Source of the DNA: UBA1306 sp964396415 | GTDB lineage: Bacteria > Spirochaetota > Spirochaetia > Treponematales > Rectinemataceae | Assembly: GCA_964396415.1 (NCBI GenBank) | Contig: CAYNFM010000005.1 | Coordinates: 14,330 to 78,329, forward strand | Reading direction: 5' to 3' | Length of the DNA stretch: 64,000 nt | In this document: positions 1 to 8,316 of the stretch, piece after piece | How the letters are laid out: every line of letters starts with the position of its first letter | Position numbering within the stretch: position 1 is the first letter of the stretch | The notes under the pieces: model-generated | Database searches by the model: none | What the model was told of the DNA's origin: nothing | Seen by the model: the letters and a program-made list of their open reading frames with translations, nothing else | Made by a program: the position numbers and the translations under genes

Positions 1-751
1 AATTGTTGCTGCCAGGATTAGCCGCCAACCTGGGGCCGATTTGCGGTCCCAAGGTCAGCGTGTAGGCCAGGCCTTCGGTATTGAGGGGAAGGATCTCGTT
101 TACCGAATTCTCCAGGGCGACGGCGAGCCCGAACATATAGTCGTCATTATGGAAAGTATAGGTTTTCTTCAGGGTAAACGGAACGGGCGCTTCTTTCCCT
201 GGCATAGACGCGAGAAAAGTACGGGAGAAGACTATGGTCGTATCGTTGAGCATCATCGCGTCCATGAGGTCGCTCACCGGCGGGGAGTCAGTGCCACCAA
301 ATGCGAGGGTAAGACCTTGCGCACCGTTTTCGCCGGGCACCAGCAGGTCTACTTCGCCATCCTTATCCCTGTGCTTCTTTAGCTTTAAAGAAACGATTTC
401 TCCGCCTTTATTCGTCAAGACCGCTTCCAATAGATCCGTTGAAATCGTGTAGGTCCGCTCGGCGACGGGACCTTGCAGGGCTTGAGCGCTTATTCCCTCC
501 GCGCTCGTCGTGCCGGCCGCGGTAAGACCGGTCGCTCCGAGGCCGGACACGGCGCCCGTCGGCGCGATTTGAGCTTTCTGACTTGGCGCGTTAGCCTCGT
601 TCGTTTGAGAGCCTTGCCCAGTTCTCGCTGGAGGGGCCGGAAACAGCTTGGCTTGGAGAAGGAAGCCGCCGGTAATTACCACTACGGACAAGACGACGGC
701 AACAAGGGTTCGCTTATCGCCTGTCTGGTTGTTGTTTTCGAGTATACTCAT
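1..751 (-). CDS. yidC: Membrane protein insertase YidC (N-terminal part, runs off window)
   Basis: Reading leftward from the ATG at 751 gives an uninterrupted 250-codon reading frame that leaves the window. It begins MSILENNNQTGDKRTL, followed by one hydrophobic segment (about residues 15-32), a low-complexity linker rich in Ala, Gly and Thr, and then the start of the periplasmic beta-sandwich domain of Gram-negative YidC (stretch RTYTISTDLLEAVLTNKGGE, about residues 98-117). YidC inserts and folds inner-membrane proteins with or without SecYEG. The ATG overlaps the yidD stop codon (ATGA), so the two are translationally coupled. The catalytic membrane core lies outside the window. The rpmH-rnpA-yidD-yidC order is the conserved near-origin arrangement. 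Confidence 0.9.
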   Translation of the reverse strand, partial: MSILENNNQTGDKRTLVAVVLSVVVITGGFLLQAKLFPAPPARTGQGSQTNEANAPSQKAQIAPTGAVSGLGATGLTAAGTTSAEGISAQALQGPVAERTYTISTDLLEAVLTNKGGEIVSLKLKKHRDKDGEVDLLVPGENGAQGLTLAFGGTDSPPVSDLMDAMMLNDTTIVFSRTFLASMPGKEAPVPFTLKKTYTFHNDDYMFGLAVALENSVNEILPLNTEGLAYTLTLGPQIGPRLAANPGSNN

Positions 752-969
752 GGTACTGGGTCAAAGCCTCCCGGATTCAGAGGATGGCAGCGTAGAATGC
801 GTTTGACCGCCAAGCCGCAGCCCTTTATCAGTCCGTACTTCTTTATCGCTTCGAGCGCATAAGCCGAGCAAGTCGGATAAAAACGGCAGGTTTGCGGCTT
901 TAGCGGCGAAATCACCAACCTGTAGAGTGTAATAAGGAAGATCAAGGGGAGGGCCAGGAGGCGCTTCAT
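748..969 (-). CDS. yidD: Membrane protein insertion efficiency factor YidD
   Basis: This 73-residue protein belongs to the YidD (DUF37) family, small membrane-associated proteins that help YidC. The N terminus is an amphipathic/hydrophobic helix (LLALPLIFLITLYRLVISPL), followed by the family signature CRFYPTCSAYALEAI (residues 28-42) and a third conserved Cys in RCHP near residue 61. The length is normal for the family. It lies between rnpA (6 nt upstream) and yidC (4-nt overlap), its usual place. A start in a different frame at 979 gives no family match and is a shadow. Confidence 0.95.
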   Translation of the reverse strand: MKRLLALPLIFLITLYRLVISPLKPQTCRFYPTCSAYALEAIKKYGLIKGCGLAVKRILRCHPLNPGGFDPVP

Positions 970-975
970 GGCTTT

Positions 976-1320
976 TCAAGCGAAAAGCCCGGCCTGGCGA
1001 AGCAAGCGCCCGAGCTGGGCTCTCCTTTCGTCGAACAGATCAAGTCCGGGATAGAGAACCACCGCGACATCGTGCCCCGGCAATAGTCGCGACTTTCCAA
1101 GGCGCCAGCACTCTCGTACCAATCTCCGTGCCCTGTTCCGGGCAACCGCGTTCGCATAGGACCTGACCGGAATGAATACGGCCCTATTCGCTTCGATACC
1201 GTTTGGCATGACATGAATCCTCATGCCCTTACAGGTAAAACGGACCCCTCGAGCGAAAATCTTTTCGATTTCTGCCCGTTTCCTCACCCTTTCGGCTTTT
1301 GAAAACCCTTGCCCGGGGAT
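976..1320 (-). CDS. rnpA: Ribonuclease P protein component, probable AUC start
   Basis: This is the protein subunit of RNase P, which binds the catalytic RNA and trims tRNA 5' leaders. The RNR signature ARNRARRLVRE is present. The first canonical start in frame is GTG at 1287 (103 aa), but the conserved N-terminal stretch GFSKAERVRKR begins upstream of it. No ATG, GTG or TTG lies between that stretch and the in-frame stop at 1378-1380. An ATC at 1320-1318 has GAGGT six bases upstream and gives 114 aa, the normal length. GTG 1287 has its only purine run directly abutting it. ATC initiation is therefore preferred, as an inference. Confidence 0.85.
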   Translation of the reverse strand: MPGQGFSKAERVRKRAEIEKIFARGVRFTCKGMRIHVMPNGIEANRAVFIPVRSYANAVARNRARRLVRECWRLGKSRLLPGHDVAVVLYPGLDLFDERRAQLGRLLRQAGLFA

Positions 1321-1348
1321 ATCGCTACCTCTACCCCGAGAACCGCGA

Positions 1349-1504
1349 TCAGTAGGGTTTCTTCTCGTCGGAAGCGCTCAGCTTAAGCCGCCCTTTGGCC
1401 CGACGTCTTTTTAAGACCAAGCGTCCGCCCCTCGTTTTCATGCGGGCCCGAAAGCCGAACTTGCGGGTTCGGCGGACTTTGCTGGGTTGGTAGGTACGCT
1501 TCAT
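1349..1504 (-). CDS. rpmH: 50S ribosomal protein L34
   Basis: This 51-codon gene encodes the very basic large-subunit protein L34, starting MKRTYQPSKVRR and containing the hallmark RKFGFRARM...GGR followed by a Lys/Arg tail. A clear AAGGAG ribosome-binding site stands 7 bases before the ATG. It heads the rpmH-rnpA-yidD-yidC transcription unit, with a strong sigma-70 promoter about 100 bp upstream. The C terminus (LSASDEKKPY) is slightly longer than the usual 44-47 residues. Confidence 0.97.
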   Translation of the reverse strand: MKRTYQPSKVRRTRKFGFRARMKTRGGRLVLKRRRAKGRLKLSASDEKKPY

Positions 1505-1594
1505 ATCCAGGCTCCTTAAATTCTATGAGCGACGACGGATACCCGGACGCATGCCTATTAGGGACCGCCGATCGATTCGAGGCTAAGACAAGCG

Positions 1595-1623
1595 AGTATA
1601 GTCATAATCCGGGGCTTCGTCAA
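1595..1623 (-). promoter_or_regulatory. Sigma-70 promoter of rpmH operon
   Basis: On the minus strand, TTGACG (1623-1618) and TATACT (1600-1595) are separated by exactly 17 bp. This is a near-consensus housekeeping promoter reading toward rpmH. The remaining untranslated leader is about 85 nt. Confidence 0.8.
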
Positions 1624-1644
1624 TAATCGCGTTGCTCGAGGAAC

Positions 1645-2118
1645 TCATTCTTCGCCTTGAAGAGAGTCTTTCAAGCCCTTGAGGAGAGCACGTAAGGCCG
1701 GATCGGCGATATCATCGAGGTGGGGCGCGTGAGCTCGGCCTTTTTTCTCGTTCTTCTCGGAAGAAGGAGGGGGAGAGTCGGCCGATTTTTCGGATTCGGG
1801 CATGCTCGGGACACCGGCTCGACCGGAAAGTCTGAACGCTATCCCCTTGAGACCAAGCTCTGGATAACGCTTGGCCGCCTCGTCCAGAATGTCGGACTGC
1901 CGTAACTGAAGAAGCTGGATCCATCCAGGGTGTTCAGCCTCGACTACGAGGATTCCTTTTTCGACGTCGGCGATCCTCGAATGAGCGGCCAGGCGCGATC
2001 CTACCAACGAGGACCACGAATTGAAAAAGTCGGAATACCGCTCGCCACGACGAAGCTTATCTTCGTTGAAGAAAGAAGACAAAAGGCTCGATACGTCCTT
2101 AATCCTCGAATCGGCCAT
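1645..2118 (-). CDS. DUF721/DciA-type protein
   Basis: The protein has 157 residues when started at MADSRIKDVSSLL (ATG 2118). The frame is open upstream to 2262, but that part is antisense-like sequence inside recF and has no family resemblance. The N-terminal half (to about residue 85) matches the DUF721 fold: a helix, then WSSLVGSRLAAHSRIADVEK and VVEAEHPGWIQLLQLRQ. In many bacteria DUF721 proteins (DciA) load the replicative helicase; they sit next to recF in spirochaetes and actinobacteria. The C terminus is a charged, Pro/Ser/Glu-rich tail. The start overlaps the recF end by 20 bp, so it is co-transcribed with dnaN-recF. Confidence 0.75.
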   Translation of the reverse strand: MADSRIKDVSSLLSSFFNEDKLRRGERYSDFFNSWSSLVGSRLAAHSRIADVEKGILVVEAEHPGWIQLLQLRQSDILDEAAKRYPELGLKGIAFRLSGRAGVPSMPESEKSADSPPPSSEKNEKKGRAHAPHLDDIADPALRALLKGLKDSLQGEE

Positions 2119-3187
2119 CGCGAACCTCGTATGCCAGGGTCGATCCGCCTTTATACTCCTCCCAAGACTCGCTCGGGAGGAAGGTAAAGAAGGATTGCCC
2201 GGACCTCGGCAAAAGATCGAGAAAGCGTCGCCTCTTAGCGCTGTCGAGTTCGAGAAGGACATCGTCGAGAAGGAGGATCGGGAGGCGACCCGTCGCTAGG
2301 GTATAGTATTCCGCCTGGACCATCCGCAAGGTAAGAGCCAGGAGACGAAGTTGACCAGTGGAGGCCGTACCCGTGTAGTCCCTCGAGCTTGAAACGAAGG
2401 ACCACCGATCGCGATGAGGTCCGGAAAGACTGGTTCGGAGAGCAAGCTCTTCCGCTCTTTTCCCTTGCAACCTCTCGAGAATTCCGTTTAAGCCTATATC
2501 AGGAGGCCAGCTCGGGCGATACCGGATACGGACCTCTTCCCCGAGCAGGGAGACGGCTTCATAGCGCAGCGCGAATCGGTCGTCGAATTCGACCTGCAGT
2601 CTAGCGCGCGCGCTCATGACTTCCAGGCCTTTACCTGCGATTTGGATATCCAATAAATCCAGGACCTCGCGTCGGTCTTCTTTGAGCGCGGCGTTTCTTT
2701 GCCTTAGTATTCTTTTATAGTCCCTGAGGAGATCTATGTATCCGGCAGAAACGAGACTAGCCGATTGATCGAAAAAGAATCGACGCCGTTCCGGCTCTCC
2801 CGAGGCGAATGAATAATCTTCATGGCAAAACGCGATAGAAGGATTAAGCTCTACGAGATCTTTCCGATCACGCAGGGGCTTGTCGTTCATTCTTATGTCC
2901 TTGATTTTGCCTTCCCATTTTATACGTATGGTGTCCGTCAAACAGCTTGTCGCCTGTACCGCTTTTGTCTTGCCGACGAGAACGAAGGAGCTGGCGCCTC
3001 GACGAACGGCTTCCGCGTCGACGGATCCCCTGAAGGAGGTTCCATAGGAGAGATAATAAAGAGCCTCGAGGAAGTTGGTCTTGCCTTGGCCATTCTCTCC
3101 GATGAGGAATACGCGTTCCGCGGCGGTATCGATCTCTGCGTCTTCAAGATTACGAAATGAGGCTAGCTTTATCCCGATGAACGACAT
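2099..3187 (-). CDS. recF: DNA replication and repair protein RecF
   Basis: This 362-residue SMC-like ATPase loads RecA at gaps in single-stranded DNA. The Walker A motif GENGQGKTN is at residues 30-38. The ABC-type signature region follows LSGPHRD, and the Walker B/D-loop is LPILLLDDVLLELD near residue 305. The length is typical. It lies 16 nt downstream of dnaN and overlaps the DUF721 gene, forming the dnaN-recF-DUF721 unit next to the origin. Confidence 0.96.
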   Translation of the reverse strand: MSFIGIKLASFRNLEDAEIDTAAERVFLIGENGQGKTNFLEALYYLSYGTSFRGSVDAEAVRRGASSFVLVGKTKAVQATSCLTDTIRIKWEGKIKDIRMNDKPLRDRKDLVELNPSIAFCHEDYSFASGEPERRRFFFDQSASLVSAGYIDLLRDYKRILRQRNAALKEDRREVLDLLDIQIAGKGLEVMSARARLQVEFDDRFALRYEAVSLLGEEVRIRYRPSWPPDIGLNGILERLQGKRAEELALRTSLSGPHRDRWSFVSSSRDYTGTASTGQLRLLALTLRMVQAEYYTLATGRLPILLLDDVLLELDSAKRRRFLDLLPRSGQSFFTFLPSESWEEYKGGSTLAYEVRDGRFED

Positions 3188-3203
3188 TGCGCACGCTGGC
3201 CGT

Positions 3204-4307
3204 CTATTCTATCTGCATCGGCATGACGATATGGAAGTAGTCTTCGGCCGGTTCGGGCGACAGGGTGATGGCGCGATTGGGTTCCGTGAATTCTATTCTA
3301 ATCCTCTCCGAATCCATCACCTTTAGCGGATCCTCCACGTATTTATAATTGAGAGCGATGACGGCTTCTGGCCCGGAGTATTCACAGCCGAACTCCTCCC
3401 GAGCGGTACCGAGATCGCTCTCTTCGGAAGAGACAACAATGAGGTTTTCCGAGATGGAGAAAAAAGTGCGTCTGGATTTTTGCTCGACGAATACGGCAAC
3501 GCGCTTTAATGCGTCGAGGAGTTCCTGGCGATTGAGGATGATCCGATTCTTCTGACTCTCCGGAATGACTTTCTGGTAATTAGGAAATTGGCCTTCGATA
3601 AGGATGGACGAAATCTTATAGGACCCAAAGCGAAAGAATATGCTTTTTTCGGATACCGCGATCTCTATCAGGCCTTCGTCCGGGGCTCTCTTCGATACGA
3701 GTCCAAGCACCTTGGGCGGAATTATCACCCCTTTGAAATCGGGAATCCGCGCATCGAATTCCTTTTTGACATATGACAAGCGGCGACCATCGGTAGCGAC
3801 CAATACAAGGCCACCAGGTATTTTTTCCATGAACACTCCATTCATGAAATACCTGGTTTCATCATCAGACACCGCGAATATCGTTTCAGAGACCATATCC
3901 TTAAAATCCCTGGATGGAAGCGCGAAGAAAAAATCGTTCGATATTTCGGGCAGCTCGGGAAATTTGTCGCTGGATATGGTTTTTAATTGAAATCGGACTT
4001 TTTTGAAAGTCGGCTTTACTACCACCCTGGTATCTTCCTGCTCGATCGATATATCGCCTTCCGGAATCGTAGCGAGGATTCCTGAAAGTTTGTCGCAAAA
4101 AACAGTCATCGCCCCCGATTCGACAGTATCTATGGGAATTACCGTCTCGAAACTCACCTTGATATCCGTCGCCTTGAGCGAAAGCGAGCCTTCCCTAGCC
4201 TCGAGCAGCACGTTTGACATGACGGAAAGAGCATTCTTCGATGCTATGATTTCCTGTGCGAAGGCTATCTCGCGGGAAAAGGAGTTCTTTTCGCAAGTGA
4301 ACTTCAT
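3204..4307 (-). CDS. dnaN: DNA polymerase III beta sliding clamp
   Basis: This 367-residue protein has the three repeated clamp domains, ending in the family C terminus YFHIVMPMQIE. It is the processivity ring for DNA polymerase III. Its start (MKFTCEKNSFSREIAFAQ) is preceded by a G-rich Shine-Dalgarno run. It is separated from dnaA by a 253-bp AT-rich stretch holding a perfect DnaA box, so it probably has its own promoter there. Confidence 0.97.
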   Translation of the reverse strand: MKFTCEKNSFSREIAFAQEIIASKNALSVMSNVLLEAREGSLSLKATDIKVSFETVIPIDTVESGAMTVFCDKLSGILATIPEGDISIEQEDTRVVVKPTFKKVRFQLKTISSDKFPELPEISNDFFFALPSRDFKDMVSETIFAVSDDETRYFMNGVFMEKIPGGLVLVATDGRRLSYVKKEFDARIPDFKGVIIPPKVLGLVSKRAPDEGLIEIAVSEKSIFFRFGSYKISSILIEGQFPNYQKVIPESQKNRIILNRQELLDALKRVAVFVEQKSRRTFFSISENLIVVSSEESDLGTAREEFGCEYSGPEAVIALNYKYVEDPLKVMDSERIRIEFTEPNRAITLSPEPAEDYFHIVMPMQIE

Positions 4308-4560
4308 CGGGAGCCCCCCTTCGAGAAATGTAGCAGATTCTCTCTATTGATACTATATACACTAGTTTTATATAAACAGTAACAGTAATAATAAGCCTTG
4401 TTGATATGTGTATATTACAATTAATTATTTTCAATAAAACTAATTAATTGTTGTGGATAAAATGCTTCCAATGCATCGCATTCTTCCACAAGCACACATA
4501 GGGCGCAGATATGCACAAAGGTAAAGGATATAGGAACAGGTTCTGACCTCCATTATAAGA
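4308..4560. other. dnaA-dnaN intergenic part of oriC (AT-rich, DnaA box)
   Basis: This is a 253-bp stretch without genes. Positions 4340-4445 are extremely AT-rich compared with the surrounding GC-rich coding DNA and fit a DNA unwinding element. A perfect DnaA box lies at 4452-4460 (TGTGGATAA, the reverse complement of TTATCCACA). Weaker one-mismatch boxes are seen at 4482-4490 (TCTTCCACA) and 4509-4517 (ATATGCACA). The dnaN promoter should also be here, but no single hexamer pair stands out. Confidence 0.6.
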
Positions 4561-5961
4561 TCATGTCTTCGAACTATAGTCCTTTATCGACCGAACGATG
4601 GATTGGATCGTAGATTCGAGATTTGGATCGAGCTTTAGGCGCTCTTCGATTTTCTGGCATGCATGCATGACCGTAGTATGATCTCTGCCGCCGAACTCGA
4701 AGCCAAGTTCAGTCGTCGAGTATTCGGTGATGTCCCTGGCTATGTACATCGCGATCTGCCTTGGAAGGGCTATATTCTTGGTCCGTTTTTTGCCTTTCAA
4801 ATCGTTGTACGAGAGCTTAAAGTAGTCGGCGACGACCCTGAGTATATTGTCGATGGTTACGTTGCCGTGCTTGGGCTGGCTGAATACATCCTTGAGTTGA
4901 TTTTGCGCAATCTCGAGCGTTATATCCTTATGCACCAGCTCGGCATAGGCGACGAGCTTCGTAAGGGCGGCTTCCAGGTCTCGAACGTTCGTAGAGATAT
5001 TCTTGGCTATGATCTCGACTACTTCATCCGGCACCGATATGCGGCCTGCCTCTATTTTCTTCCTTAAAATAGCGCAGCGAGTCTCATAATTGGGAGGTTG
5101 AAGATCCACGTTGAGACCCCGCTCGAAGCGGCTACGCAACCTATCCGAAAGGTTTTTCAGTTCCGAGACCGGTCGATCGCAGGTGAAGACCATCTGCTTA
5201 TTCGCGTCGTAAAGCGCGTTAAAGGTATGGAATAGCTCCTCTTGGCTTCCGAGCTTGTTTTGGAGGAAGTGTATGTCGTCTATGAGCAAGACGTCGACAT
5301 AGCGATATTTGTTCTTAAAGTTTTGCGTCGTCTTGTCATGTATCGATTGGATGAATTCGTTCGTGAACTCCTCGGCTGTGATGCAGATGACTTTAAGCTT
5401 AGGGATCTCCTGCCAGACCCTGTTGCCTATGGATTGCATGAGATGCGTCTTTCCCAGCCCGACTCCCCCATAAATCAAGAATGGGTTGTATGATGTACCG
5501 GGATTCTTCGAGATGGCTAGGGCCGCATTGGATGCGAATCCATTGTTGTCCCCGATGACGAAATTCTCGAAGGTGTAGTCCGATCGGAGTTGAGAATGCT
5601 TTTCCCTACTTTTCGACGCGCTTTCCTTCTCTTTAGCTCGGGGTCCCGACTCGGCCTTGTAGGGAGCTTCGCCGTTCGGCGCCGTCCCCGCGGGTCCTTC
5701 TTCCGTTGTCCTTTTGACGACGATGAAGTCTATCCCGATACGCTTGCCCATGAGATCGAAAAGCTTGGCTTCAAGGTACTTTTGATATTGACGAATAAGC
5801 TGATCCCTATAGAAACTCGAAGGTACCCTGATTTTTATCGTCGCCTCCGTGGATGAGTCGTATTGGATGTTGAACCACATTGCGAACTCGTGATCGCCAA
5901 GTTCGCTTTTGGCTTGGTTCATTGCTTCGTCCCAAAAGACTGTATAATTCCAGCTGCCCAT
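4561..5961 (-). CDS. dnaA: Chromosomal replication initiator DnaA
   Basis: This 466-residue AAA+ initiator binds DnaA boxes and melts oriC. Domain I starts MGSWNYTVFWDEAMNQ. Walker A GGVGLGKTH is at residues 165-173 and Walker B is VLLIDDIHFL. The domain IV DNA-binding signature GGRDHTTVMHACQ is near the C terminus. The start at 5961 fits the family N terminus and has GAGGT five bases upstream; the in-frame ATG at 5994 would add an unrelated segment lying inside the promoter. Confidence 0.97.
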   Translation of the reverse strand: MGSWNYTVFWDEAMNQAKSELGDHEFAMWFNIQYDSSTEATIKIRVPSSFYRDQLIRQYQKYLEAKLFDLMGKRIGIDFIVVKRTTEEGPAGTAPNGEAPYKAESGPRAKEKESASKSREKHSQLRSDYTFENFVIGDNNGFASNAALAISKNPGTSYNPFLIYGGVGLGKTHLMQSIGNRVWQEIPKLKVICITAEEFTNEFIQSIHDKTTQNFKNKYRYVDVLLIDDIHFLQNKLGSQEELFHTFNALYDANKQMVFTCDRPVSELKNLSDRLRSRFERGLNVDLQPPNYETRCAILRKKIEAGRISVPDEVVEIIAKNISTNVRDLEAALTKLVAYAELVHKDITLEIAQNQLKDVFSQPKHGNVTIDNILRVVADYFKLSYNDLKGKKRTKNIALPRQIAMYIARDITEYSTTELGFEFGGRDHTTVMHACQKIEERLKLDPNLESTIQSIVRSIKDYSSKT

Positions 5962-5985
5962 CGAATACCTCGTATGAAGGCAATC

Positions 5986-6015
5986 TGTATACACAAGTTA
6001 TGCACAGTGCATCAA
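5986..6015 (-). promoter_or_regulatory. dnaA promoter with embedded DnaA box
   Basis: On the minus strand, TTGATG (6015-6010) and TATACA (5991-5986) are 18 bp apart. A DnaA box TTATGCACA (5998-6006) lies inside the spacer. This arrangement would let DnaA repress its own transcription, as known in other bacteria. Confidence 0.55.
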
Positions 6016-6273
6016 GTCCACAACAAAATAGACATTTACTCAAGACGAATAAAAAAACTCCAAAATCCTATACGTTTACCCCATTTTCATATAGTATAAA
6101 AAGTCAATTTCTTTTCGATAAAGCAATTGTTTATTCTGATCATTGTTTATAAACCTCTCCGCCTCGACGCGTGCCTGTACTCTTTTTATTATGCCATAAC
6201 ATATTGAAGATATACTAACAAGTTTTCCACAGGCCTAGGGAAAGATGCCTTGACCCGCCTTAACTGCACTCGC

Positions 6274-6302
6274 TTTACTAAGTCGGCCATTCCGAGTATA
6301 CT
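6274..6302 (+). promoter_or_regulatory. gyrB promoter
   Basis: TTTACT (6274-6279) and TATACT (6297-6302) are spaced 17 bp apart. The -10 lies in the palindrome GAGTATACTC (6295-6304). The predicted leader to the gyrB ATG is about 88 nt. Confidence 0.6.
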
Positions 6303-6396
6303 CCGAATGCTAAGGGCGGCAAGCGTTTTTTCTCTAACCGAGAAGAGATACTACCACATAGCATTCCCGCCTTCTACCTTTTCCATCAGGTCGGTT

Positions 6397-8304
6397 ATGG
6401 AATCAACCTATTCGGCTAATAGTATTCAAGTGCTCAAGGGGCTCGAAGCCGTTCGCAAGCGTCCTGGGATGTATATCGGCTCGACCGGCATCGACGGCCT
6501 CCACCATCTTGTCTACGAGGTGGTCGACAACTCCATCGATGAAGCTCTCGCGGGCTATTGCAAAGACATCATCGTCGTATTGGAGAAGAACGACGTCGTA
6601 CGGGTCGAGGACGACGGCCGCGGAATTCCGGTCGGCCTCCATCCCGAGGAAGGCGTTTCGGCCTTGGAGCTGGTCATGACCAAGCTTCACGCGGGCGGCA
6701 AATTCGATAAGCAGAATTATAAAGTCTCAGGCGGACTTCATGGCGTCGGCGTGTCCGTCGTCAATGCCCTCTCTTCGTGGTGCGAGGCTTTCGTTCACAT
6801 CAACGGAGAGTTATATTTCCAAAGATACCTGACGGGAATCCCGGAAGAGGATGTCAAGCTCATCGGAACTACCGACAAGCGGGGTACTGTTATCCGCTTC
6901 CAGGCCGATTCCTCGATTTTCGAGGAAACCGTTTATTCATTCGATGTACTTTCCAATCGTCTTCGCGAGCTCGCCTTTCTGAACAAAGGCGTAAAGATCG
7001 TCCTTATCGACGAACGCCTTTCGACACCGCGCGCCGCCGAGTTCAAATTCGACGGCGGACTCAAGCAGTTCGTCGAGCATCTCAATAAGAATAAAACCGT
7101 CCTTCATAAGGAACCGGTCTATTTTTTGGGCGTTCGCGACGACGTCGAAATAGAAGTTGGCCTCCAGTACAACGACGGCTTCAATGAGACAATGTTCTCC
7201 TTCGTCAATGGAATCAATACGCGCGAGGGCGGCACACATCTGTTAGGCTTTCGGTCGGCTCTTTCCAAAGCGATAAACGACGCTTTCAAGAAATCCAAAC
7301 TCGCGAAGAAATTGGACGAGACCCTTTCCGGCGACGACGTTCGGGAGGGCCTGACCGCTATTCTCTCGATCAAGGTCATGAATCCGCAATTCGAGGGACA
7401 GACCAAGGGCAAGCTCGGCAATTCCGAGGTCAAGGGCATCGTCGACGGATTCTGCACCGACCAGCTTTCCTTTATTTTCGAAAGCAACCCGGAAATCGTC
7501 AATGCAGTCTTGGAAAAGACGGTTCTCGCGGCCAAGGCGAGGATAGCGGCGAGGCAGGCCCGAGAGTTGACCAGGCGCAAGTCCTTCCTGGAAAGCGCCG
7601 GCTTGCCGGGAAAGCTCGCGGATTGTCAGGAAAAAGATCCTACCAAGTGCGAGATATATATCGTAGAGGGCGATTCCGCGGGGGGCTCAGCCAAGATGGG
7701 CCGCGATCGCAGCTGTCAAGCTATACTCCCCCTATGGGGCAAGATGCTTAATGTCGAAAAGACGCGCATCGATAAGGTGATAGGCAACGACAAACTGCAG
7801 CCGATCATTCAGAGTCTCGGCGCCGGGATAGGAACCGAATTCGATGTCTCGAAACTGCGCTATCATAAGGTCATCATCATGGCCGATGCTGACGTAGACG
7901 GGTCCCATATAAGGACTCTGCTTCTCACTTTCTTCTATCGATACATGACCGAGCTTCTGGAGAAAGGTTATGTGTATCTGGCCATGCCGCCTCTGTATAA
8001 GATCGGCTATGATAAACAGGTCTTTTACGCCTATGACGACGCCGAGAAGGACAGGATTCTGCAGTCGAGCGGTAAGGATCCCGAGAAGGTCGCGATCCAG
8101 CGGTACAAGGGGCTTGGAGAAATGAACCCTGATCAGCTATGGGAAACGACGATGGATCCTGCCAGGCGGAATATCATGAGAATCAGCATGGACGACGCCG
8201 TTCAGGCAGAAGCCATATTTACGACTCTGATGGGCGAGCAGGTAGAGCCTCGCCGTCAATTCATCGAAGAGAACGCCATCTATGTCTCTAACCTGGACGT
8301 ATAA
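6397..8304 (+). CDS. gyrB: DNA gyrase subunit B
   Basis: This 635-residue ATPase subunit of gyrase powers negative supercoiling. It contains the GHKL fold (EAVRKRPGMYIGST, VEDDGRGIPV, GGLHGVGVSVVNAL), the transducer, and the TOPRIM domain with EGDSAGGSAKMGRDR and DADVDGSHIRTLLL. The C-terminal QRYKGLGEMNPDQLWETTMD is typical. The start MESTYSANSIQVLKGLEAVR at 6397 matches the family; the frame is open back to 6250 but that part contains the promoter. It lies 12 nt before gyrA in one operon. Confidence 0.97.
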   Translation: MESTYSANSIQVLKGLEAVRKRPGMYIGSTGIDGLHHLVYEVVDNSIDEALAGYCKDIIVVLEKNDVVRVEDDGRGIPVGLHPEEGVSALELVMTKLHAGGKFDKQNYKVSGGLHGVGVSVVNALSSWCEAFVHINGELYFQRYLTGIPEEDVKLIGTTDKRGTVIRFQADSSIFEETVYSFDVLSNRLRELAFLNKGVKIVLIDERLSTPRAAEFKFDGGLKQFVEHLNKNKTVLHKEPVYFLGVRDDVEIEVGLQYNDGFNETMFSFVNGINTREGGTHLLGFRSALSKAINDAFKKSKLAKKLDETLSGDDVREGLTAILSIKVMNPQFEGQTKGKLGNSEVKGIVDGFCTDQLSFIFESNPEIVNAVLEKTVLAAKARIAARQARELTRRKSFLESAGLPGKLADCQEKDPTKCEIYIVEGDSAGGSAKMGRDRSCQAILPLWGKMLNVEKTRIDKVIGNDKLQPIIQSLGAGIGTEFDVSKLRYHKVIIMADADVDGSHIRTLLLTFFYRYMTELLEKGYVYLAMPPLYKIGYDKQVFYAYDDAEKDRILQSSGKDPEKVAIQRYKGLGEMNPDQLWETTMDPARRNIMRISMDDAVQAEAIFTTLMGEQVEPRRQFIEENAIYVSNLDV

Positions 8305-8316
8305 GGAACGAGGGCT

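Larger units (their letters stand above)
5962..6396. other. dnaA-gyrB intergenic region, probable main oriC
   Basis: This 435-bp region without genes separates leftward dnaA from rightward gyrB and is the strand-switch point of the window. It holds DnaA boxes TTATGCACA (5998-6006) and TTTTCCACA (6223-6231), both matching TTWTNCACA. Between them an AT-rich block (about 6030-6150, including TTTATTCTGATCATTGTTTAT) could be the unwinding element. The dnaA and gyrB promoters occupy its two ends. Confidence 0.65.
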
